Origin: Sphingomonas jeddahensis
GTDB taxonomy: Bacteria; Pseudomonadota; Alphaproteobacteria; Sphingomonadales; Sphingomonadaceae
Length of the DNA: 64,000 bases
NCBI RefSeq assembly: GCF_001981525.1
Contig: NZ_MPSB01000005.1
Span: 166,548-230,547, forward strand
Reading direction: 5' to 3'
The position numbers and the translations under genes are program-made. The notes under the pieces were generated by a model. It had not been told where the DNA came from, made no database searches, and worked only from the letters and a program-made list of their open reading frames with translations. How positions within the stretch are numbered: the first letter of the stretch is position 1; every line of letters starts with the position of its first letter. Below are positions 37,915-46,394 of this stretch, piece by piece.

Positions 37915-38026
37915 CGGGCCCTTCGGCGAAGATCAGGACAGGCTTGTTCCGGCATCCACGGCGCCGCGTTTTCCACGATATCGGAAGTGCGGAGGGCTGG
38001 ATGCCGGCACGAGGCCGGCACGACGG
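37915..38026. repeat. intergenic palindromic region between gatB and the epoxide hydrolase
   Basis: CTTGTTCCGGCATCCACGGC faces GGATGCCGGCACGAGGCC and GGCCGGCACGACGG. A TCAGGACAGGCTTG element also occurs near 20513. It lies between convergent genes. Confidence 0.65.
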
Positions 38027-38032
38027 ATAGGG

Positions 38033-39169
38033 TTAGCGGATGCCGCGGAACGTCGCCCGGACCTCTTCCACGAATAGCTCCGGCTGCTCCAGCGCGGCGA
38101 AATGGCCGCCGCGATCGAGCTCGTTCCAGTGGATGATGTTGGTATATTGACGCTCGGCCCAGCGGCGCGAGGGGCGGATGATTTCCCTGGGGAAGATACT
38201 CACCCCGGTGGGCACCGTCACCTTATCCTTGCCGAACGCGCCAAAGCTTTCGAAGTACAATCGTGCCGACGACGTTGCCGTGGCGGTGAGCCAGTAGAGC
38301 GTGATGTCGTCAAGCATCTCGTCGCGGGTGAGCGCGTTCTCGGGCGTGCCGGTGCAATCGGTCCATTCGCGAAACTTCTCGTAGATCCACATTGCCTGGC
38401 CGACCGGCGAGTCGGTGAGGCCGTAGCCGAGCGTCTGCGGTCGGGTGGACTGCTGCTTGGAATAGCCGGTGCCTTGATCGACGTGGCGCCTCAAGTCTGC
38501 GAGTGCGGCCTTCTCCGCTGGCGTGGCGTTGGCGATGTCCTCGGGCGTCGGGCGCACCGACAGCATGTTGAGGTGGATGCCGGCGACAGCGGGATCGCCG
38601 CTGGCGCCGATCGCAGTGGTGACGGCGGAGCCCCAGTCGCCGCCCTGCGCGCCGAACCGATCGTAGCCGAGCCGCTTCATCAGGGTGATCCACGCTTTGG
38701 CGATGCGCGGCACGCCCCAGTGATCCGACGGGCGTTCGGATAGGCCGTAGCCGGGAAGCGAGGGGCAGACGACGTGAAAGGCGTCTTCGGCTCGGCCGCC
38801 GTGCGCGACGGGATCGGTGAGCGGGCCGATCACCTTGAGGAACTCGATGACGGAGCCGGGCCAGCCGTGGGTGATGACTAGCGGCAGCGCGTTCGGCTCG
38901 GGGGAGCGGCGGTGGAGAAAGTGGATCTCCAACCCGTCGATCTCGGTGGTGAACTGGCCGACTGCGTTGAGCGCGGCCTCGCAGCGGCGCCAGTCGTAAT
39001 GGTGCTGCCAGTGGTCGATCAAGGCGCGCGCGGCGGTAAGCGGCACGCCTTGCTCCCATGCGGCCCCCACCGCCGGCTCGGGCCAGCGCGTGCGGGCTAG
39101 GCGTGCCTTGAGGTCGTCGAGATCGGCCTGGGGGATGGCGAGGGTAAAGGGGGTGACCGCGTCGCTCAC
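38033..39169 (-). CDS. epoxide hydrolase family protein (EHN domain plus alpha/beta-hydrolase)
   Basis: 378 residues. The N-terminal EHN domain (FTLAIPQADLDDLKARLARTRWPEP...) is typical of microsomal-type epoxide hydrolases. The hydrolase core has the oxyanion-hole HGWPG (residues 101-105), a CPSLPGYGLSERP stretch and the nucleophile GGDWGS (Asp178). Tyr and His residues of the lid and base are present further on (SIFPREIIRPSRRWAER; GGHFAALEQPELFVEEVR). An epoxide or ester substrate is expected but unidentified. It is coupled by ATGA to the phosphotransferase upstream. Confidence 0.88.
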   Translation of the reverse strand: MSDAVTPFTLAIPQADLDDLKARLARTRWPEPAVGAAWEQGVPLTAARALIDHWQHHYDWRRCEAALNAVGQFTTEIDGLEIHFLHRRSPEPNALPLVITHGWPGSVIEFLKVIGPLTDPVAHGGRAEDAFHVVCPSLPGYGLSERPSDHWGVPRIAKAWITLMKRLGYDRFGAQGGDWGSAVTTAIGASGDPAVAGIHLNMLSVRPTPEDIANATPAEKAALADLRRHVDQGTGYSKQQSTRPQTLGYGLTDSPVGQAMWIYEKFREWTDCTGTPENALTRDEMLDDITLYWLTATATSSARLYFESFGAFGKDKVTVPTGVSIFPREIIRPSRRWAERQYTNIIHWNELDRGGHFAALEQPELFVEEVRATFRGIR

Positions 39170-40218
39170 CCCGTAACCTTGTCACGATGGAGCAGCGCCA
39201 GCGCCTGTTCGGCGAGCATCGGCGTGCCGTTGATCGCTTCACCCGCATTGGGCGTTACGCCGGCGAGCGCACGGGCGTACACCCCTTGGCTGATCGAGGC
39301 CAAGCGGAAGACAGCGAAGGCCAGGTAAAAGCTCCAGTCGGCGATCTCGCCGCGACCGGTACGGCGGCAGTAAGCGGCGACATATTCCTCTTCGCTAGGG
39401 ATGCCGCTGGTGGCGAAATCGACGCCGTCGAGCGTGCCCCAACTGGGCGAGGTCGAATGCCACATGAAACCGTTGTAGCCGAGGTCGGCGAGCGGATGGC
39501 CGATGGTCGATAGTTCCCAGTCGAGGACGGCGATGAGGCGCGGCTCGGTGGGATGGAACATCACGTTTTCGAGGCGGTAATCGCCGTGCGCGATCGACGT
39601 TTCCTCGCCGGCCGGAATACGCGCGGGGAGTTCGGCGATCAGTGCCTCCATGGCCGGGATCGGCTGCGTTTCGGCACCGCGATATTGCTTGGTCCAGCGG
39701 GCAACCTGACGCTCGAAATAGCCGGTGGGGCGGCCGTAATCCTCCAGCCCCACGGCCCGGTAATTCACCGAGTGAAGCGCAGCGAGGGTGGCGTTCAACT
39801 GATCGTAGATCGCGCTGCGCTCGGACGGCGTGAGCCCAGGGAGGGTGGCATCGCGGAAGATGCGGCCTTCGAGATAGTCCATGACATAGAAGGACGTGCC
39901 GATGATTTCGGGATCGTCGCATAGTGCGCGCATGACGGGGACCGGGACATCGGTGTCGCGAAGCGCCGCCATGACGCGGTATTCGCGGTCGACCTGATGC
40001 GCACTGGCGAGCAACTGGCCGGGCGGCTTTTTGCGCAGGACGTAATCGCCGGCGTCGGTGGAAAGCATGAAGGTCGGGTTTGAGGCGCCGCCGACGAACT
40101 GGCGGACCTGCATGCCGTTGCCGAAGCCGTCGACATGGCGATCGAGCCACATGGCGAGTTTGGCTTCATCGAAGCGGTGGCGTTCGGCGACCTCGCTGAG
40201 GCGAGCGCCGGCAGTCAT
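39166..40218 (-). CDS. phosphotransferase family protein (APH/ACAD10-like)
   Basis: 350-residue kinase-fold protein. It has the Brenner-type catalytic loop HGDYRLENVMF (Asp213, Asn218) and the metal-binding IAVLDWELSTIG (Asp233). The N-lobe RQFVGGASNPTF and YVLRKKPPG (ATP lysine) precede them. This subgroup resembles the kinase domain of ACAD10 and lies near acyl-CoA metabolism genes in many bacteria, so an acyl or small-molecule phosphorylation role is likelier than drug resistance. ATGA overlap with the epoxide hydrolase implies a joint pathway. Confidence 0.87.
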   Translation of the reverse strand: MTAGARLSEVAERHRFDEAKLAMWLDRHVDGFGNGMQVRQFVGGASNPTFMLSTDAGDYVLRKKPPGQLLASAHQVDREYRVMAALRDTDVPVPVMRALCDDPEIIGTSFYVMDYLEGRIFRDATLPGLTPSERSAIYDQLNATLAALHSVNYRAVGLEDYGRPTGYFERQVARWTKQYRGAETQPIPAMEALIAELPARIPAGEETSIAHGDYRLENVMFHPTEPRLIAVLDWELSTIGHPLADLGYNGFMWHSTSPSWGTLDGVDFATSGIPSEEEYVAAYCRRTGRGEIADWSFYLAFAVFRLASISQGVYARALAGVTPNAGEAINGTPMLAEQALALLHRDKVTG

Positions 40219-40354
40219 GCGGCGGTGGTCCGGCTGTGGGTCATGCGCGCTCTCCTATGGCGTTGTTTTTTGGAACGCGTAGCAAGAAAGCGGCGCAGGG
40301 CGCGAGGGGTTTTGTTGTGATGCTTTTCGCGCTCGGCACGGCCGGCCTTGGTGA

Positions 40355-41257
40355 TTACCTCACCGTGGCGAGGATTTCGGCGAGCAGCTTGAAGTCGCGT
40401 TCGCGGGGGGAGGCGCGGCGCCAGGCAAGGGCGATGGTGCGATTGGGGTTGTCGCCGCCGAGCGGGCGGGCGGCGATGCCGGTGTGTTCCAGAATGCCGG
40501 CGTTGAGTGCGATCTCGGGCAGCATGGTGACGCCCAGGCCATTGTCGACCATCTGAACAATGGTGTGAAGCGACGTGCCCATCATGGTCGCCTCCGCCCT
40601 AAGTTCGGGACGGTTGCAGGCCGCGAGCGCGTGATCCTTGAGGCAATGGCCGTCTTCGAGCAGCAACAGGCGCGTTTCGTCGATGTCCTTGGGCGAGATC
40701 GGCTGGACGCCCTCGGGCAGCTCGCCTTCGGGAAAGGCGAGAAACAGGCGGTCGTCGAACAGCGGCTCCGCTGTCACCTCGCCGCAAGCATAGGGGAGCG
40801 CGAGCAGCACGCAATCCGCGCGCCCGTTCTGCAACGATTCGCAGGCGGCGCCGCTCGGCTCCTCGCGCAGGAACAGCTTGAGATCGGGATAGTCGGCGCG
40901 CAGCCTGGGGAGCACCCGTGGGAGCAGGAAGGGGGCAATGGTGGGAATGACGCTCATGCGCATTTCACCGGACAGCGGCTGCCCAGCGGCACGCGCCATG
41001 TCGCCAAGTTCCTCAGCCTCGCGCACCACGCGGCGGGCCTTTGCGACGATCTGGTCGCCAAGTGGCGTGAAGCGGACGACGCGGCGCGTGCGCTCGACCA
41101 GCGTCACGCCAATCAGCGTTTCCAGCTCGCGAATGCCGGCAGACAGGGTGGATTGCGTTACATAAACGCTGTCGGCGGCCCGGCCGAAATGGCCCTGGTC
41201 CTTGAGCGCGATGAGATATTGCAGCTGCTTGAGCGTCGGCAGGTAAGTGCTGGCCAT
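40355..41257 (-). CDS. oxyR: LysR-family peroxide regulator OxyR
   Basis: Hydrogen-peroxide-sensing activator, 300 residues. The N-terminal HTH reads LKQLQYLIALKDQGHFGRAADSVYVTQSTLSAGIRELE. The redox loop LLEDGHCLKDHALAAC has cysteines C205 and C214, spaced nine apart exactly as C199/C208 of E. coli OxyR. This makes OxyR much more likely than a generic LysR protein. AGGA precedes the ATG. No catalase or ahpC gene is adjacent in this window, so its targets lie elsewhere. Confidence 0.92.
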   Translation of the reverse strand: MASTYLPTLKQLQYLIALKDQGHFGRAADSVYVTQSTLSAGIRELETLIGVTLVERTRRVVRFTPLGDQIVAKARRVVREAEELGDMARAAGQPLSGEMRMSVIPTIAPFLLPRVLPRLRADYPDLKLFLREEPSGAACESLQNGRADCVLLALPYACGEVTAEPLFDDRLFLAFPEGELPEGVQPISPKDIDETRLLLLEDGHCLKDHALAACNRPELRAEATMMGTSLHTIVQMVDNGLGVTMLPEIALNAGILEHTGIAARPLGGDNPNRTIALAWRRASPRERDFKLLAEILATVR

Positions 41258-41316
41258 TAATCGTCCTGTTCGATCAACAGCCAGCTTCTAGGCGCGAAAA
41301 TGCAATGAGGCGATGC

Positions 41317-42081
41317 CTATAGCACCGCGCTGATGAAGCCATAGGTGCTGGTCGCGGTAAGCACGATGCCGACCAGAATCAGCATGACCTTGGTCGGGAT
41401 CCGCTTGGCCATGACCGCGCCGAACGGCGCGGCGAGCACGCCGCCGATCAGCAGCCCGACCGTAGCGGTGGCGAAGTCCTTCAGCCCGAGATTGGCGATA
41501 AACGTCAGGGAAACAATGGTTGTTAGGAAGAATTCGACGGAATTCACCGTGCCGACGACGCGGCGCGGCTCCACGCCCTGGACAAGCAGGTTTGAGGTGA
41601 CGATCGGCCCCCAGCCGCCGCCGCCGGCCGCATCAAGGAAGCCACCGATCAGCCCGAGTGGCTCCACGACCTTCGGCTTTTGATTGGTCGGGGGAAACAG
41701 CAGGCCACGGATCAGCAGATAGACGCCCACGGCAATCAGATAGCCGAGAACGAACGGCTTCACCGTTTCGCCATCGACATTGGTGAGCAGATAGGCGCCA
41801 CTGACTCCGCCGATGATGCCAGGCACCAGCAGGCGGAAGAACAACCGCTTGTCGACATTCCCGTGCAGCACGTGGCTGATGCCCGATACTGCGGTTGTGA
41901 AGGTTTCGACGATGTGAACGTTGGCCGACGCGCGCGCGGGCGATAGCCCCATGACGGCGACCAGCAAGGTGTTGCAGATAACGCCGAACGCCATGCCCAG
42001 CGCGCCATCGACAATCTGCGCGCCGAACCCGACCAAGATGAATGGCAGGAGCGTTTCAAACGAAAGCAACGACAGATCCAA
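41317..42081 (-). CDS. TauE/SafE-family sulfite/anion exporter
   Basis: Inner-membrane permease of 254 residues with about eight hydrophobic helices. It shows the family pattern LVGFGAQIVDGALGMAFGVICNTLL (helix 1), the repeated half GLIGGFLDAAGGGGWGPIVTSNLL and ANVHIVETFTTAVSGISH. Members export sulfite, sulfoacetate or related organosulfur anions. The divergent cysE neighbour gives a sulfur theme, which is only circumstantial. Confidence 0.9.
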   Translation of the reverse strand: MDLSLLSFETLLPFILVGFGAQIVDGALGMAFGVICNTLLVAVMGLSPARASANVHIVETFTTAVSGISHVLHGNVDKRLFFRLLVPGIIGGVSGAYLLTNVDGETVKPFVLGYLIAVGVYLLIRGLLFPPTNQKPKVVEPLGLIGGFLDAAGGGGWGPIVTSNLLVQGVEPRRVVGTVNSVEFFLTTIVSLTFIANLGLKDFATATVGLLIGGVLAAPFGAVMAKRIPTKVMLILVGIVLTATSTYGFISAVL

Positions 42082-42238
42082 GCCATATCTCCGTGCGGAA
42101 GCCTGGCACGGCTGATGGCGCAGGTGCAGAAAGCCTACAAGATAGATGTGTATTCGGGCGGCGATAGCGACGGTTGCGCAACGCTGGAATTTCAGGAGCC
42201 GACATCCTAGATCGCGGATTCTCTAGAGGGGAAGCGTG

Positions 42239-42925
42239 ATGGCCGGACTTGGCGCCTATCTCGATTCGATACGCGCGCGCGATCCGGCGCCGCATTCGCG
42301 ATTGGAAATCCTGACCTACCCGGGCGTTTGGGCGCTTGGCTGGCACCGTGTGGCCCATCGGCTGTACCGGTCGCGCTTGTTCCTGCTGGCCCGAATGGTG
42401 AACCACTTTTCGCGCGCGACCACGGCGATCGACATCCATCCCGGCGCCAAGATCGGGCGCAATTTCTTCATCGACCATGGTTTCGTTGTGATTGGCGAAA
42501 CGGCGGAGATCGGGGACGACGTCACGATCTATCAGTGCGTTACGCTGGGCGGGACCAGCCCCGACAATGGCGTTGCCGGCAAGCGCCATCCGACGATCAG
42601 CGACGGCGCGATCATCGGATCTGGCGCGCAGGTGCTGGGGCCGATCATCGTGGGAAAGCGCGCACGCGTCGGCGCTAACGCGGTGGTGACCAAGGACGTG
42701 CCAGAGGGGGCAGTGATGGTCGGCATTCCCGCACGCCCGACGATGGTGGAGGGCGGGCAGGCGCCCGAACGTAAATTCATGGCCTATGGCACACCGTGCA
42801 GCGAGATGTTCGATCCCGCGACGCAGAAGGTGGAGCTGCTGCGCTGTGAATTGGAGGTGATGAAGAAGCGTCTCGATTCGCTGCTGGAGGAACAGGATCA
42901 GGATCGCGGGCGTAATCGCGCCTGA
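42239..42925 (+). CDS. cysE: Serine O-acetyltransferase CysE (EpsC-type)
   Basis: Makes O-acetylserine for cysteine synthesis. The 228 residues have a short N-terminal helical region (GAYLDSIRARDPAPHSRLEILTYPGVWALGWHRVAHRLY). A left-handed beta-helix of hexapeptide repeats follows (IDIHPGAKIGRNFFIDHGFVVIGETAEIGDDV, then GGTS, GPIIVGKRARVGANAVV). Catalytic His residues are in IDHG and the HPT turn. The short N-terminal domain is the EpsC form. ATG at 42239 has AGGGGA six bases upstream. TGATG overlap with DUF2794. Confidence 0.95.
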   Translation: MAGLGAYLDSIRARDPAPHSRLEILTYPGVWALGWHRVAHRLYRSRLFLLARMVNHFSRATTAIDIHPGAKIGRNFFIDHGFVVIGETAEIGDDVTIYQCVTLGGTSPDNGVAGKRHPTISDGAIIGSGAQVLGPIIVGKRARVGANAVVTKDVPEGAVMVGIPARPTMVEGGQAPERKFMAYGTPCSEMFDPATQKVELLRCELEVMKKRLDSLLEEQDQDRGRNRA

Positions 42926-43266
42926 TGGGGATCGTCACGCCATTTCCGCTGCCGGGGAAGGTGGGGCAGGTCGGGTTCGAGCGGATCGAGCTTAACCGTA
43001 TTCTCGATCTGTACGGCCGAATGGTCGCCGCCGGTCATTGGCGCGATTATGCCATGGATCTGGGCCGCGACGCGGCGGTGTTCGCGGCGTTCCGCCGCTC
43101 GGCGGAGCGTCCCGAATTCCGGATCGAGAAGCGGCCGGCGCTGCGCAACCGTCAGGGCATGTGGGCGCTGATCGGTGAAGCCGGGCAGGTGGTGAAGCGC
43201 GGGCATGAGCTTGGGCCGGTGCTGGCGCCCGTTGAGCGACGATTGATGAAGCTGGTCGAGGAGTAA
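42925..43266 (+). CDS. DUF2794 family protein
   Basis: 113-residue protein of unknown function, apparently confined to Alphaproteobacteria. It shows FERIELNRILDLYGRMVAAGHWRDYAMDLGRDAAVFAAFRRSAERPEFRIEKRP..., the DUF2794 core, and no membrane segment. The start shares one base with the cysE stop (TGATG), so it is translated from the cysE mRNA. Nothing in the sequence ties it to cysteine metabolism beyond this. Confidence 0.9.
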   Translation: MGIVTPFPLPGKVGQVGFERIELNRILDLYGRMVAAGHWRDYAMDLGRDAAVFAAFRRSAERPEFRIEKRPALRNRQGMWALIGEAGQVVKRGHELGPVLAPVERRLMKLVEE

Positions 43267-43311
43267 GCACGGCGCGGATCCGCCAGACCGCTCTCGCCCC
43301 GTAACGGCGCT

Positions 43312-43342
43312 TCGTCATGCCGGGACGAGCCCGGCATGACGA
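43312..43342. terminator. perfect 13-bp hairpin between convergent genes
   Basis: TCGTCATGCCGGG, loop ACGAG, CCCGGCATGACGA. It lies between the DUF2794 stop and the convergent SDR stop. No T-tract follows, but position and strength suggest a bidirectional terminator. The arms also resemble other intergenic repeats of this genome. Confidence 0.6.
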
Positions 43343-43352
43343 GTGAGAAGCG

Positions 43353-44252
43353 TCAGCCGCCCTGGAGCTTCTTTCCGATCATCATCGACTGGCCGGCGCC
43401 GGAATCGGGGACGATCTCGCCGGTGCGGTCGGTGATCTCTGCCCAGTGCTTGGCGATGCCTTCGGGCGAGAGCTCGTCACCGGACAGCGCCACGCCCGGG
43501 GTGAGCGTGACGTAAGCGGCCTGGAAGACACCGGCGCCTGCGCCGACGATCTGGTTGGTGGGCGCATCCTCGCTGACGAGGTACAGCGCGGCGGGCACGA
43601 CCTTGTCGGGCGAGAAGGCCTGGAACAGCTGCTCCGGGAACAAATCCTCGGTCATGCGCGTGCCGGCTACGGGCGCAAGCGTGTTGACCTTGATGTTGTT
43701 CTTGGCGCCTTCGAGGTACAGCGACTTGGTGAAGCCGGCGAGGCCGAGCTTTGCGGCGCCGTAGTTGGTCTGGCCGAAATTGCCGTAGAGGCCGGTCGAC
43801 GACGCGGTCATCAGGATGCGGCCGTAATTCTGCTCACGCATCGTGTCCCACACCGCCTTGGTGGCGTTGGCGGAACCGAGCAGGTGGACCTGCACCACAA
43901 AGGCGAAGTCGGCGGGGTCCATCTTGGTGAAGGACTTGTCGCGCAGCACGCCGGCGTTGTTGATCAGGACGTGGACGCCGCCCCAAGCTTCCTTTGCCTT
44001 GGCGACCATTTCGACCATCTGGTCATACTCGGTGACGCTGGCGCCATTGGCGATCGCCTCGCCCCCGGCCGCCTTGATCTCCTCGACCACCTTGTGCGCG
44101 GCATCGGAAGCGCCCGCCCCGGTGCGGTCGCCACCAAGATCGTTGACCACCACCTTGGCGCCACGGCGCGCCAGTTCCAGCGCATATTCACGGCCCAGGC
44201 CACCGCCGGCGCCGGTGACGATCGCTACCTTGTCGTCGAAACGGATGGACAT
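43353..44252 (-). CDS. SDR oxidoreductase, peroxisomal MFE-2/17beta-HSD4-like
   Basis: 299-residue short-chain dehydrogenase: TGAGGGLG (residues 13-20), NDLGGDRTGAG after the second strand, NNAG, a Ser in LMTASSTG and YGAAK. The long C-terminus (GVALSGDELSPEGIAKHWAEITDRTG...) and the DLGGDRTG insert are hallmarks of the 3-hydroxyacyl-CoA dehydrogenase domain of multifunctional enzyme 2, so a beta-oxidation-like substrate is inferred. The start ATG at 44252 directly abuts a strong hairpin at 44253-44292 that holds the probable ribosome-binding site at its edge. Confidence 0.9.
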   Translation of the reverse strand: MSIRFDDKVAIVTGAGGGLGREYALELARRGAKVVVNDLGGDRTGAGASDAAHKVVEEIKAAGGEAIANGASVTEYDQMVEMVAKAKEAWGGVHVLINNAGVLRDKSFTKMDPADFAFVVQVHLLGSANATKAVWDTMREQNYGRILMTASSTGLYGNFGQTNYGAAKLGLAGFTKSLYLEGAKNNIKVNTLAPVAGTRMTEDLFPEQLFQAFSPDKVVPAALYLVSEDAPTNQIVGAGAGVFQAAYVTLTPGVALSGDELSPEGIAKHWAEITDRTGEIVPDSGAGQSMMIGKKLQGG

Positions 44253-44292
44253 GGAAAAGGCGCTCCCCTGGCTTGAATAAGAGCGCCTTTCC
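44253..44292 (-). terminator. terminator-like hairpin abutting an SDR start codon
   Basis: Read on the minus strand: GGAAAGGCGCTC, a 15-base loop, then GAGCGCCTTTTCC and immediately the ATG. The stem is 12 bp with one bulged base and ends in TTTTCC, the form of an intrinsic terminator. GGGGAG, the only Shine-Dalgarno candidate, spans the loop and the base of the 3' arm. It may end the upstream transcript, attenuate the SDR, or both. Confidence 0.6.
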
Positions 44293-44351
44293 ATACTGGA
44301 CATTCGAACGGGCGCAACCGCCCGATCTGTCAGTCGTTCGCGTTCATGCGA

Positions 44352-44771
44352 TCACTTGCCGCCGCGCTGAATGCAATTGTCGTACTGACCCTTTTTGCAC
44401 ACCGGATATTTGTCCATCGGCGGCGGGGGCGGGAAGGCGGTGTTCGGATCGGCTGCCGCCTGGAAACGGACGGTCGCGCCCGGCTGCGGCGTGCCCTGCA
44501 TCGGCGGGCTGCTGGGCTGGTAGCCGCCGGCCGGATCGGCCGCCGACGGATCACCCGACGGTGCTGGCGAAGACATGGTGCCGCCGGTGCTTGGCGTCGT
44601 GGTGGTGCTGCCGGTCGACATGGTGGTGTCACCGGTTGGAGCTGGCGGTGCCTGCATCGCCGGATCGGCGGTGGTTGTCGGCGCGGTCTGGTCGGCCGTG
44701 GTCGCCGGCATGTCCTGGGCGACGGCGGGGGCGGCAACGATAGCGGCCGCGGCCAGAAGAATGGATTTCAT
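44352..44771 (-). CDS. small exported Pro/Thr-rich protein
   Basis: Unrecognised 139-residue protein. A clear signal peptide (MKSILLAAAAIVAAPAVAQ, cleavage after AVA-Q) is followed by a low-complexity Thr/Pro/Ser/Ala region. A conserved-looking tail ends PPPPPMDKYPVCKKGQYDNCIQRGGK with two cysteines that could form a disulfide. AGGAGAG seven bases before the ATG supports the start at 44771. Probably periplasmic; function unknown. Confidence 0.75.
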   Translation of the reverse strand: MKSILLAAAAIVAAPAVAQDMPATTADQTAPTTTADPAMQAPPAPTGDTTMSTGSTTTTPSTGGTMSSPAPSGDPSAADPAGGYQPSSPPMQGTPQPGATVRFQAAADPNTAFPPPPPMDKYPVCKKGQYDNCIQRGGK

Positions 44772-44899
44772 GCGGAACTCTCCTGTAAGGATACGCTCGT
44801 GTGCGTGAATAACGCAGCCCACCCAACGCGTCGGTGGGCGGATGTATCCTTCGTTTCGCAGGCGATTCGACGTGCGGCGGGCGGTGTACTGGCGGGGTT

Positions 44900-44995
44900 C
44901 GTCACCCCCGCGGAGGCGGGGATCCATAGACGCCGCGGGCAGCGAAGAAGCCGCCACCTTCGCGTGTATGGATTCCCGTCTGCGCGGGAATGACG
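44900..44995. repeat. intergenic palindrome, family D
   Basis: GAGGCGGGGATCCATAGACG opposite ATGGATTCCCGTCTGCGCGG with GAATGACG at the end, 96 bp. Between the small exported-protein gene and the end of phoB. Confidence 0.9.
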
Positions 44996-45016
44996 TTTAT
45001 AGGTGTGACGTCGCTC

Positions 45017-45712
45017 TCAATGCCCCGCGTCGAGGGCGTAGCCGGCGGAGCGGACGGTGCGAATGATGTCGGGGCGGCCGCCTTCGTTGATCGCCTTGCG
45101 CAGGCGGCGGATGTGGACGTCCACGGTGCGGCTTTCGATGTCGCTGTCGTGGCCCCAGACGCTGTCGAGCAAGCGTTCGCGCGAGAAGACGTGGCCGGGA
45201 TGTTCGAGGAAATGCTTGAGCAGCCGGAATTCGGTGGGGCCAAGCGGAATTACCTCGCCGCTGCGGCGAACCTTGTGGCCCACCGTGTCCATCTCGAGAT
45301 CGGCATAGCTCAAAGCCTCGCCGGCGAGCGCGGGGCGGACGCGGCGGAGCACCGCCGAGACGCGCGCGACCAGTTCGCGTGGGGAGAAGGGCTTGGTGAC
45401 ATAATCGTCCGCGCCGGTTTCGAGGCCGCGGATGCGATCCTCCTCCTCGCCGCGCGCGGTGAGCATGATGATCGGGACGTTCGCGGTCTCGGCGCTGCGG
45501 CGGAGGCGGCGGCAGACTTCGATACCGGACAGGCCCTCGACCATCCAGTCGAGCAGGACGATGTCGGGCACCTTTTCCTTGGCGAGCAGCAAGGCTTCCT
45601 CGCCATCGATGGTGTGGACGACGTCGAAATCCTCACGCTTGAAGTGCCAGACGAGCAGTTCGGCGAGCGACGCATCGTCCTCGACCAGAAGCATCCGAGC
45701 CCGTGCCATCAT
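45017..45712 (-). CDS. phoB: Phosphate regulon response regulator PhoB
   Basis: OmpR-class activator of phosphate-starvation genes. The 231 residues have a receiver domain with acidic pocket EDD (11-13), phospho-acceptor Asp55 (LLDWMVEG) and a KP pair in TKPFSPRELVARV. The C-terminal winged helix carries LGPTEFRLLKHFLEHPGHVFSRERLLDSVWG and TVDVHIRRLRKAI. Two adjacent ATGs; the first (45712) overlaps the phoU stop. Last gene of the seven-gene operon. Confidence 0.96.
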   Translation of the reverse strand: MMARARMLLVEDDASLAELLVWHFKREDFDVVHTIDGEEALLLAKEKVPDIVLLDWMVEGLSGIEVCRRLRRSAETANVPIIMLTARGEEEDRIRGLETGADDYVTKPFSPRELVARVSAVLRRVRPALAGEALSYADLEMDTVGHKVRRSGEVIPLGPTEFRLLKHFLEHPGHVFSRERLLDSVWGHDSDIESRTVDVHIRRLRKAINEGGRPDIIRTVRSAGYALDAGH

Positions 45713-46383
45713 TCCCCCTTTTCGCGTTCCGCCATCTGCGTACCGGTGGCGGCGAAATAGACCATCTCCGCGACATTGGTCGCGTGATCGCCGATGCGTT
45801 CAAGATTCTTGGCGACGAACAAGAGGTGCGCGACCTCGCTGATCGTCTTGGGATTCTCGACCATGTGCGTGACAAGCGTGCGGAAGATCGCGTCGTAAAA
45901 ATCGTCCAGCGCATTGTCGCGCTCGCAGATCTCGATCGCGGCCTTGGCATCGCGCGCGGCGAAGGCGTCGAGCACGTCATGGACCATTTCGGCGGCCATT
46001 CGCGCCATCGCCTGGATGATCGAGATCGGCTCGATGCGGTGCTCGCCTTCGATCAGGGGCACGCGCTTGGCGATGTTCTTGGCATAATCGCCGATCCGCT
46101 CGACCACCGCGGCGATCTTCAGCGCGGCGACCACCTCGCGCAGATCGTTCGCCATCGGGGCACGCAGCGCGATGATCCGCACCACCAGCCGCTCGACCTC
46201 CGATTCGATCGCGTCGATCTGCTTGTCCGCGGCGCGGACCTCCTGCGCGAGATCCAGGTCGCCGCGTTGCAGCGAGCGCATCGCGCCGTCGATCGCCTCT
46301 TCCGCAAGCCCGCCCATCTGGCTGATGAGCCCGCGCAGGCGACCGATATCTTCGTCGAATGCCTTGACGGTATGTTCCGCCAT
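45709..46383 (-). CDS. phoU: Phosphate transport system regulator PhoU
   Basis: Negative modulator linking PstSCAB occupancy to PhoR. The 224 residues form two PhoU three-helix repeats, each with E/DxxxD metal-cluster motifs (e.g. VRAADKQIDAIESEVERLVVRIIALRAPMANDLREVVAALKIAAVVERIGDYAKNIAKR in overall form). The second repeat ends AKNLERIGDHATNVAE. Positioned between pstB and phoB as usual; its stop overlaps phoB. Confidence 0.96.
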   Translation of the reverse strand: MAEHTVKAFDEDIGRLRGLISQMGGLAEEAIDGAMRSLQRGDLDLAQEVRAADKQIDAIESEVERLVVRIIALRAPMANDLREVVAALKIAAVVERIGDYAKNIAKRVPLIEGEHRIEPISIIQAMARMAAEMVHDVLDAFAARDAKAAIEICERDNALDDFYDAIFRTLVTHMVENPKTISEVAHLLFVAKNLERIGDHATNVAEMVYFAATGTQMAEREKGE

Positions 46384-46394
46384 ATCCTGTCCCC

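Noticed and set aside
39166..40218. Aminoglycoside resistance kinase
   Set aside because: Kinase fold only. The subgroup is ACAD10-like and coupled to a hydrolase, with no resistance context.
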